A stretch of DNA of 8,054 bases from Spirochaetaceae bacterium (GTDB lineage Bacteria > Spirochaetota > Spirochaetia > Treponematales > Treponemataceae): the NCBI GenBank assembly GCA_031290725.1, contig JAITMZ010000186.1, positions 1-8,054 on the forward strand, written 5' to 3'. This document shows, one piece after another, positions 1 to 4,306 of the stretch. The stretch's first letter is position 1. Every line of letters starts with the position of its first letter. The notes under the pieces are model-generated. The model was not told where the DNA came from, ran no database searches, and saw nothing but the letters and a program-made list of their open reading frames with translations. Both the position numbers and the translations under genes were made by a program.

Positions 1-22
1 CGTCATGCCAAATTTTCGTCAT
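1..22 (-). CDS. Start of Txe/YoeB-like toxin gene (partial, runs off left edge)
   Basis: Only seven codons are visible, reading MTKIWHD, starting at an ATG at 22-20 inside the 3' end of the antitoxin gene. A GAGG sequence lies 6 nt upstream of this ATG, within the antitoxin's codons for Glu84-Asp85, so translational coupling is likely. The beginning resembles Txe/YoeB-type mRNA interferases, whose N-termini typically read M-x-x-I-W followed by an aromatic-rich stretch. This is family knowledge applied to a very short fragment. A second ATG at 6-4, in another frame, overlaps the antitoxin stop as ATGA and is an alternative start, but it lacks an equally good ribosome-binding site. The product would be a ribosome-associated endoribonuclease neutralised by the upstream antitoxin. 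Confidence 0.5.
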
Positions 23-281
23 GCGCATCCTCGATGAGTTCATGAACAGCGCAATTCCGACCCGTTTCCATGTCGGCCATTGCTTTCTTCAGCCTTTTTT
101 GATTTTCCACACTCCAAAAAGGGCCGACGGCGACTTCAAAAGGCAGTTTCCCCTCGCGGACAACCGTTTTGGTAAAGATGGTAAATGCGGTGCTCATATT
201 CATCCCCATGCTTTGAAAAATACCATCCGCCCTATCCTTGAGGTCCCTATCCATACGAATAGTAATGTTTGCGTTAGCCAT
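3..281 (-). CDS. RelB/DinJ-family antitoxin
   Basis: A 92-residue protein. The N-terminal half (residues 4-50) matches the RelB/DinJ ribbon-helix-helix pattern: a beta strand NITIRMD, then DLKDRADGIFQSMGMNMSTAF and a short REGKLPFEV tail. Such proteins dimerise through this fold and bind their own operator. The C-terminal part (about 55-92: FWSVENQKRL, MADMETG, VHELIE) is the usual toxin-neutralising tail, of the kind seen when the partner is a Txe/YoeB or RelE toxin. I chose the ATG at 281 over the upstream GTG at 290 because AAGGAG lies 8 nt before it, whereas the GTG overlaps that ribosome-binding site. The gene has its own promoter (305-333) and overlaps the toxin start by 20 nt, the normal antitoxin-first order. 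The family is confident; the exact subtype of the partner is less so. Confidence 0.88.
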   Translation of the reverse strand: MANANITIRMDRDLKDRADGIFQSMGMNMSTAFTIFTKTVVREGKLPFEVAVGPFWSVENQKRLKKAMADMETGRNCAVHELIEDAHDENLA

Positions 282-304
282 ACAAATCACTCCTTGGTCT
301 TATA

Positions 305-333
305 AAGATACTGCTAAACACGAACCTTGTCAA
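305..333 (-). promoter_or_regulatory. Sigma70-type promoter of the toxin-antitoxin operon
   Basis: On the minus strand there is a -35 TTGACA (333-328), a 17-bp spacer and a -10 TATCTT (310-305). The antitoxin start codon is about 24 bp beyond the -10 box. The double-hairpin repeat at 336-373 begins only 2 bp upstream of the -35 box. Confidence 0.65.
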
Positions 334-335
334 GT

Positions 336-373
336 CGCACCAGTAGGTGCGAACGAGTTTGCTGCGCAAACTC
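336..373 (+). repeat. Double-hairpin dispersed repeat, copy 1
   Basis: Two adjacent perfect hairpins joined by AAC. Stem 1 is CGCACC/GGTGCG with loop AGTA; stem 2 is GAGTTTGC/GCAAACTC with loop TGC. A second 38-nt copy in the opposite orientation lies at 4188-4225, with the same linker and the same stem 2. Its stem 1 is changed at both strands of the stem, so pairing is kept. The unit is small and has no coding capacity, like REP or MITE-derived elements. Confidence 0.8.
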
Positions 374-428
374 TTTTGCTGGCATTATTCCCAGCCCAGC
401 GACTTTTCCCAACCCAGCGCTCAAACAA

Positions 429-453
429 AGGCGGACTCCTACGGAGACCGCCT
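429..453 (-). terminator. Hairpin similar to the adjacent lipoprotein terminator
   Basis: Stem AGGCGG/CCGCCT continues through an A-A mismatch into CTCC/GGAG with loop TAC. On the minus strand it is followed by TTTGTTTG, a poor U-tract. Stem composition and layout nearly repeat the hairpin at 494-523. It may be a backup terminator for the lipoprotein gene or a decayed duplicate. Confidence 0.45.
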
Positions 454-490
454 GCTGAACCTTCCCAGCGCCCCCCGCCAGCCCGGCGAT

Positions 491-523
491 AAAAAAGGCG
501 GCCTCCTTTCGGAGACCGCCTTT
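491..523 (-). terminator. Intrinsic terminator of the lipoprotein gene
   Basis: Stem AAAGGCGG/CCGCCTTT continues, past one C-A mismatch, into CTCC/GGAG with loop TTTC. On the minus strand the stem ends in a run of six T (496-491). It lies about 30 bp past the lipoprotein stop codon, the expected place. Confidence 0.8.
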
Positions 524-553
524 CCGGTTTATTGGTTTCTTACCGGTTCTGCG

Positions 554-2257
554 TTATGTGGCAACCTCCCAAGTGGAATCATCTGTCTTCCATTTGTAGT
601 TCTGTTTGACTGAATGGGAGCCTTCCGGGAATTTGCTTGCATCCCCGGTACCGGCGCCATCCGTTACATAAAAATTATTCCCCACCGTGGAATCAAGCTC
701 AATCAACGAAGTCGCCGCTTCACCGATAATCGACGCGCCCGAATGAACAACGAGATTTCTACCCATAAGTTTTAGTTTTGTATTTGCGGGTATGGTATAG
801 GTGCCCGACTTGATGATTACCGCATCGCTGCCGGGAAATTCCGCTATCTTCTGCGTGACAGTCCCCGCGAATTCTATCGCGTCCTTTTTCCAGGTGATGG
901 TTCCCGATGCAAGCTTAAATCCGGTGGCGTCATCATCATTTTTAACCGTAAGCCCGGAGATAGTCGCGTCTGAGTCGGCTTCCAGCACCAAAGAACCGGA
1001 TGCGGGGCCAAACTCAAAGGGAGTGCTCGGCGTATAGGTAATCGTTGAGCCTGACTTTGCGGTAATGGTTCCGGTAACGGTTCCCGTGGCGGTAGTGGCG
1101 ATAGTCAGCGTCCCGGCATCCGGCACGATGATGGCGCCTGCCACGTTCAGGGTGCCTAAGGGCGCGAAATTTTTCGCGGTTATGGTCGCGCCGGGGGTCA
1201 CATTCAGGGTCTGGCCGGAAGGAAGTTTGCCGCCGTCCAGGGTAAGATTGCCGCCCACCGTCATGGTAGTTACTGACAGGGACAGGGACAAGGTGCCGCC
1301 CCCGGGGCCGCCGGTAATGGTTCCCAGCGCTTCAGCCCGCGCGGACGTATCAGCGAAAATACCGCCCTGGCCGATGGTTACCACAGCGTCTGTGGTGGGA
1401 ACCAATGCGCCGGAACTCGTTACTTTTAAGGTGCCGGCGGATGTTACCGGGCCGGTAACCGTCAAAGTGTCCGACTCGAATTCTTTCCCGCTGCCCACGG
1501 TGAGGCTGCTGAAGGTAACGGCTCCGGTGTTAATCGTGAGGTCCCCGTCGCTCACGTCAATGGCGGCAAATGTCGCGCTGTTATCCGCAGGCAGTTTGAG
1601 GGTGGTGTCGCCGGTGGTTTTAAGGGCCGCCCCGGCGGTGTTGATTTTATCCGCCGTATCCGTTATCGCAAGATAAGCGGAGGCGTCCACCGTCCCGCTG
1701 ACCGCCACCGTGCCCAGGGCCACTACCTTGCCGTCGCTGGAAAGCGCGGGCGCAGTGGTGCCAAGGGTAAGGGTTCCCAGCACGTAGAGGGTTTTCCCGC
1801 TGCCCAGGGAGTCGTTGGCCAAGTCGGAGGCATTCAAATCCAGCACCGCGACTTCGGTTTTCGTCTCAGCTTGGGCATCCGCCAAATCCTTCGCTACCGC
1901 AACTTTGGTAGTGGCGATTACGTTTGGCGGCACATTTTGAAGCGCCACGGTGGCGGCGCTTACCGCTCCCGCGCCGGTCAGGGTTCCCGCCCCGCCCAGC
2001 ACCGCGCTCACCGACAGGGTTTTGCCCGCGGGAACCTGCAAGGTAACGCCCGCGGGAATGATGACCGAGCCGGTAACGCCAATGTTGGCCGCCAGAATAA
2101 TCGGCGACTTCTTTTCCGCCAGCAGGAGCTGCAAAGCCGCGTCGTCGGCAACGAAGTAACTGTTTACTTCCGTTGTGCCGCCGCTGCCATTGTCGCAGCC
2201 CGTGAACACCATGGCCGCGAGTAAAATCGCTGCCAAACCAAATAACACTTTTCTCAT
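554..2257 (-). CDS. Secreted beta-rich lipoprotein of unknown function
   Basis: A 567-residue protein. Residues 1-20 form a lipoprotein signal peptide (MRK, then a hydrophobic stretch LFGLAAILLAAMVF) ending at FTG-Cys21, a relaxed spirochaetal lipobox. Cys21 is the only cysteine. A short Asp/Gly/Ser linker follows. From about residue 34 the chain is almost entirely short beta-prone segments separated by turns, rich in Thr, Ala, Gly, Ser and Val, with recurring patterns such as G-x-TL-x-V-x-x-G, which fits a right-handed beta-helix or similar solenoid. All three Trp residues are in the last ~150 residues. I chose the ATG at 2257 because GGAGG lies 6 nt before it and a signal peptide follows at once; the frame stays open 80 codons further upstream, but that stretch is leader. 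No catalytic motif is recognised. A surface-exposed structural or binding role is inference. The XRE regulator is divergent. Confidence 0.85.
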   Translation of the reverse strand: MRKVLFGLAAILLAAMVFTGCDNGSGGTTEVNSYFVADDAALQLLLAEKKSPIILAANIGVTGSVIIPAGVTLQVPAGKTLSVSAVLGGAGTLTGAGAVSAATVALQNVPPNVIATTKVAVAKDLADAQAETKTEVAVLDLNASDLANDSLGSGKTLYVLGTLTLGTTAPALSSDGKVVALGTVAVSGTVDASAYLAITDTADKINTAGAALKTTGDTTLKLPADNSATFAAIDVSDGDLTINTGAVTFSSLTVGSGKEFESDTLTVTGPVTSAGTLKVTSSGALVPTTDAVVTIGQGGIFADTSARAEALGTITGGPGGGTLSLSLSVTTMTVGGNLTLDGGKLPSGQTLNVTPGATITAKNFAPLGTLNVAGAIIVPDAGTLTIATTATGTVTGTITAKSGSTITYTPSTPFEFGPASGSLVLEADSDATISGLTVKNDDDATGFKLASGTITWKKDAIEFAGTVTQKIAEFPGSDAVIIKSGTYTIPANTKLKLMGRNLVVHSGASIIGEAATSLIELDSTVGNNFYVTDGAGTGDASKFPEGSHSVKQNYKWKTDDSTWEVAT

Positions 2258-2553
2258 CTTGAACCTCCCAGTGAAGTTCACTATACTGATACTCCCGCCC
2301 CAAACCGGAACCGTGCAACGCACGGCTGGCTTCGACACCAAAGTTTGGTGGCGGGTTTTTATCAGCCAGACAAATCGCCTGATACCATCCCCTCCGGCAG
2401 TCCAGGAGGTTCCAGAAGGACCACTGCCAAAAGGAATGGTACCAGACGTTCTGGCCTGTCGCACCGGCAGGTGCGAATTGGCAAGATATTCCCCCAATTA
2501 TTTTATATAACAACTCCTTTTTCCGCACGTACCAGATGCGATATTAAACTGCA
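2258..2553 (-). other. Long structured 5' leader of the lipoprotein mRNA
   Basis: With a start site near 2553, the lipoprotein leader is about 296 nt. It holds several perfect short hairpins: CGCACC/GGTGCG (2460-2475), CCAGA/TCTGG (2442-2454), CCTCC/GGAGG (2391-2409), CACCAAA/TTTGGTG around one base (2336-2350), CCGTGC/GCACGG with loop AAC (2311-2325), and GTGAA/TTCAC around one base (2271-2281), directly before the ribosome-binding site. Two reading frames are open across most of it. One has a Trp-rich stretch, but no conserved protein is recognised. It does not match a riboswitch class I know. Confidence 0.5.
2460..2475 (+). repeat. Single-hairpin relative of the double-hairpin repeat
   Basis: CGCACC/GGTGCG with loop GGCA, preceded by TGT and followed by AATTGG. 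It has the same stem 1 as the copy at 336-351 but no GAGTTT stem 2, so it is either a half-element or a truncated copy. It sits within the lipoprotein leader. Confidence 0.5.
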
Positions 2554-2555
2554 AC

Positions 2556-2570
2556 TTCTATAGTATAGAA
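2556..2570. promoter_or_regulatory. Perfect inverted repeat, candidate operator
   Basis: TTCTATAGTATAGAA: 7-bp arms around one central base. It covers the -10 region of the lipoprotein promoter (2560-2567), so a bound protein would block that promoter. The divergent XRE protein is the obvious candidate binder; that link is inference. Confidence 0.55.
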
Positions 2571-2588
2571 CTCCCACTTTTTTGTCAA
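2560..2588 (-). promoter_or_regulatory. Promoter of the lipoprotein gene
   Basis: The -35 box TTGACA (2588-2583) is consensus. The -10 box is either TACTAT (2565-2560) at 17-bp spacing or TATACT (2567-2562) at 15-bp spacing. The predicted start lies near 2553. The -35 box overlaps the -35 box of the divergent XRE promoter. Confidence 0.65.
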
Positions 2589-2610
2589 GCGGTTTATTGC
2601 ATGGTACACT
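2582..2610 (+). promoter_or_regulatory. Promoter of the XRE regulator gene
   Basis: TTGTCA (2582-2587), 17-bp spacer, TACACT (2605-2610). It shares five base pairs with the -35 box of the lipoprotein promoter on the other strand, so RNA polymerase probably cannot occupy both at once. Confidence 0.6.
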
Positions 2611-2639
2611 AAAAAAATTAAAAAAAAGAAGGTTTTTTT

Positions 2640-2960
2640 ATGAAAGAACAAGAATTCAAAGCCCTTTTGGGGCGAAACGTCAAATTTTTACGCGCCCACT
2701 GCCAGTTTTCTCAGGCAGACCTGGCGGACAAAGCCCAAATTTCAATAACATACCTGTCCAACATTGAGCGGGGCAATACATTCCCGAAGGCCAGAACCCT
2801 TTTGAATCTTGCAAAAAACCTGCAAGTGGATGTGTACGAACTATTCAAACCGGAAATTGTTCCCGAAGAGCACAAGGATGTGGTGGGCCGTTTGACTGAA
2901 GCAATACGGACGCGGGTGAATCAAACACTGGATCAAATTTTTGCCCAGTATTCTCAATAG
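2640..2960 (+). CDS. XRE-family helix-turn-helix transcriptional regulator
   Basis: A 106-residue, probably cytoplasmic, DNA-binding protein. Residues 10-68 form a Cro/C1-type (HTH_3) domain. The turn is plain: QADLADKA as the first helix of the motif (about 25-32), then ISITYLSNIERG (34-45) carrying the recognition helix, followed by FPKARTLLNLAKNLQVDVYELF, the standard end of the domain. The last ~35 residues (EEHKDVVGRLTEAIRTRVNQTL) look helical and may dimerise. GAAGG precedes the ATG by 7 nt. It is transcribed divergently from the lipoprotein gene, with overlapping promoters and an inverted repeat between them. Control of the lipoprotein, of itself or of both is therefore the simplest reading, but it is inference. 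It is a stand-alone gene, with no partner toxin or phage gene beside it. Confidence 0.9.
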   Translation: MKEQEFKALLGRNVKFLRAHCQFSQADLADKAQISITYLSNIERGNTFPKARTLLNLAKNLQVDVYELFKPEIVPEEHKDVVGRLTEAIRTRVNQTLDQIFAQYSQ

Positions 2961-2964
2961 TCCC

Positions 2965-3039
2965 CACGCGGGGGCGCAGAGTTCACGGGAGACGCAGAGA
3001 GCCTCCCGGAACTCCGAGGGCTTTCTGCGCCCCCGCGTG
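2965..3039. repeat. 16-bp perfect inverted repeat enclosing an inner hairpin
   Basis: CACGCGGGGGCGCAGA (2965-2980) is exactly complementary to 3024-3039. The 43-nt interior can form a second stem, GTTC-CGGGAG (one bulged A) with CTCCCGGAAC, so the whole can fold as a long two-part hairpin. It starts 4 bp after the XRE stop codon. AAAAATTTTTG follows, a weak U-tract, so it may serve as that gene's terminator. It equally resembles a mobile palindromic repeat rich in the word CGCAGAG. Confidence 0.75.
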
Positions 3040-3059
3040 AAAAATTTTTGAAAAAAAAC

Positions 3060-3088
3060 TTGACAAGCCCGCTTTTCCGTGGTATACT
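3060..3088 (+). promoter_or_regulatory. Near-consensus promoter for the repeat-led gene
   Basis: TTGACA (3060-3065), 17-bp spacer, TATACT (3083-3088): the strongest promoter match in the window. A start near 3095 would place the entire 21-bp repeat array inside the 5' leader of the gene at 3374, a leader of about 279 nt. Confidence 0.8.
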
Positions 3089-3120
3089 AGGGAAGAAATG
3101 CGGCTCGCGGCAGTCCGCGG

Positions 3121-3309
3121 CGGCGGTTTAGCCGATTAAACCGGCGGTTTAGCCGATTAAACCGATGATTTAATCGGTTAAACCGGTTATTTAATCGATT
3201 AAACCGGCGGTTTCACCGGTTAAACCGGTTATTTCACCGGTGAAACCGATGATTTAATCGATTAAACCGGTTATTTCACCGATTAAACCGGTTATTTAAT
3301 CGATTAAAT
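3121..3309. repeat. Nine tandem 21-bp repeats built from 14-bp palindromes
   Basis: Nine consecutive units of exactly 21 bp begin at 3121, 3142, 3163, 3184, 3205, 3226, 3247, 3268 and 3289; a decayed tenth may follow at 3310-3330. Each unit is a 6-bp spacer (CGGCGG, CGATGA or CGGTTA), then a 14-bp core TTT-MRY-CG-RTK-AAA, then C (T in the last unit). Units 4, 7 and 9 carry the perfect palindrome TTTAATCGATTAAA, and unit 6 the perfect palindrome TTTCACCGGTGAAA; the others are hybrids. Units 1 and 2 are identical. TTT and AAA runs recur every 10-11 bp. Stop codons interrupt the array in the frames I read, so it is not a coding repeat. Confidence 0.97.
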
Positions 3310-3373
3310 ACGTGATGTAACCGGCAAGGTGAGCTGCCCTGTGGCGGCTCCACATATATTCAAGGAGGCTTGT

Positions 3374-4066
3374 ATGGCAAGCAAAAATTGGCTCCCCGGA
3401 AGGGTGCAGGATTTGGTAGCCTTGATGAAAATCTGGGCCGTGATTCTGTCCGATACGGCAAAAGGCACCCTCTTCGGCTGGGATACCACCGAATGTGGCC
3501 GGGTGGCCTCCCGGATCGGGGATTTTCTGGAGACCCTGGAGGTCTACGAGCTGGACGATTCGTCCAGAAACCGGCTGCTCAAGGACGAGGCCCTGGCGGC
3601 GGCGAAGGGCGCGATGAAGGATTTTGCCAATACCTCCGTGCGCTTCAACAAAAAGATGGGCGAGGCGGATAAGGAAGATCTGGGCATCCGCACCCGGTAC
3701 CGCCACAATACGCCCAGGCCCAAGCCCGCCGACCACGTGGACTTCGAGTTGTCCGTGGACGCCCAAAGTCACGGGGTGGCGGCGAAGTACCGCATCGAGG
3801 GCAGCACAAAGCGCGGGAAGGGGGACTATCACGGCGTGGAAATCCGCTACTGGATACTGCCCCTGGACGCCCCCCCGCCGGCGAGCGCGATCGCGGAAGG
3901 CTGGCACAGCGTGGCGGACACGGCGTCGCCCTGGGAGCACACTTTTGACAATCCGGAGGAAATCGGCAAGCGGCTCTATGTGTGCATGTGCTGGGAAAAC
4001 AACTCCACCGACAGCGAGGACGACAAAGGCCCCTGGAGCGCGATACAGGGCGTGATTATCCCGTAA
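3374..4066 (+). CDS. Conserved-looking hypothetical protein, two-part, function unknown
   Basis: A 230-residue protein starting at an ATG with AAGGAGG 5 nt upstream; the frame extends back to a GTG at 3329 but without such a site. There is no signal peptide or membrane segment, so it is probably cytoplasmic. Residues 1-100 begin MASKNWLP and look helical. Residues 104-230 look like a beta-sandwich: VDFELSVD, HGVEIRYWIL, a Pro-rich turn, WEHTFDNPEEIGKRLYVCMCWENN, and a KGPWSAIQGVIIP ending. From memory, uncharacterised proteins in Bacteroidetes and spirochaetes share this plan, with a K-N-W-L-P start, an H-G-x-E-I-R-x-x-I strand and a G-P-W-S-x-I-x-x-x-I-P end; no function is known to me. It stands alone behind a strong promoter and the 21-bp repeat array, which may control its expression. 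Its other neighbour, kdgT, is convergent. Confidence 0.8.
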   Translation: MASKNWLPGRVQDLVALMKIWAVILSDTAKGTLFGWDTTECGRVASRIGDFLETLEVYELDDSSRNRLLKDEALAAAKGAMKDFANTSVRFNKKMGEADKEDLGIRTRYRHNTPRPKPADHVDFELSVDAQSHGVAAKYRIEGSTKRGKGDYHGVEIRYWILPLDAPPPASAIAEGWHSVADTASPWEHTFDNPEEIGKRLYVCMCWENNSTDSEDDKGPWSAIQGVIIP

Positions 4067-4187
4067 CGAACAGAGAATAGATGGATAGAGAATAGGGTGG
4101 GGAGTTTGGCTTTGGCAAAGGGCTTGTGTCTTCCTGTTCTCTATTTGTCTAGTATCTGTAATAGGGTTGGGAAGGATGCCGGCCATA

Positions 4188-4225
4188 GAGTTTGCGGGGC
4201 AAACTCGTTCGTGCCTACCGGCACG
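4188..4225 (-). repeat. Double-hairpin dispersed repeat, copy 2 (inverted)
   Basis: Read on the minus strand, stem 1 is CGTGCC/GGCACG with loop GGTA, linker AAC, and stem 2 is GAGTTTGC/GCAAACTC with loop CCC. Length and layout are the same as the copy at 336-373. The stem 1 differences (GCACC to GTGCC, GGTGC to GGCAC) are compensatory, and the loops differ freely. Confidence 0.8.
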
Positions 4226-4241
4226 GCAGGGAAGCGCTGAT

Positions 4242-4279
4242 AAAAAAGCCTATCAAGGGAAACCTTGGTAGGCTTTTTT
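4242..4279 (+). terminator. Bidirectional intrinsic terminator between convergent genes
   Basis: A 17-bp stem (4242-4258 with 4263-4279) has a GAAA tetraloop. It includes a GCC-TATCAAGG / CCTTGGTA-GGC core flanked by six A and six T, so either direction ends in a U-tract. One pair is G-U on the plus strand but C-A on the minus strand, so it should work best for the plus-strand gene at 3374-4066. It lies 27 bp past the kdgT stop codon and should serve that gene as well. Confidence 0.92.
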
Positions 4280-4306
4280 ACGAAGCTGCGTCTTAACGAA
4301 GCTGCG

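Noticed and set aside
2258..2497. 80-codon upstream extension of the lipoprotein
   Set aside because: The ATG at 2257 has a GGAGG site and is followed directly by a lipoprotein signal peptide; an extension would bury the signal.
3121..3309. CRISPR array
   Set aside because: Units are contiguous 21-bp palindromes with 6-bp variable parts, without unique spacers of ~30 bp, and no cas genes are near.
3121..3309. Replication origin iterons or DnaA boxes near gyrB
   Set aside because: No TTATCCACA-like box was seen in the window, no dnaA, dnaN or rep gene is present, and the array is 2.3 kb from gyrB behind a gene promoter.
4083..4146. 14-bp imperfect stem after the 230-residue gene
   Set aside because: It pairs only with several G-U pairs across a loop of about 36 nt and has no T-run; the true terminator lies at 4242-4279.
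3296..4186. 296-codon open frame on the minus strand over the 230-residue gene
   Set aside because: It runs from beyond the terminal region into the repeat array, lacks family features, and the plus-strand gene has the promoter, ribosome-binding site and terminator.
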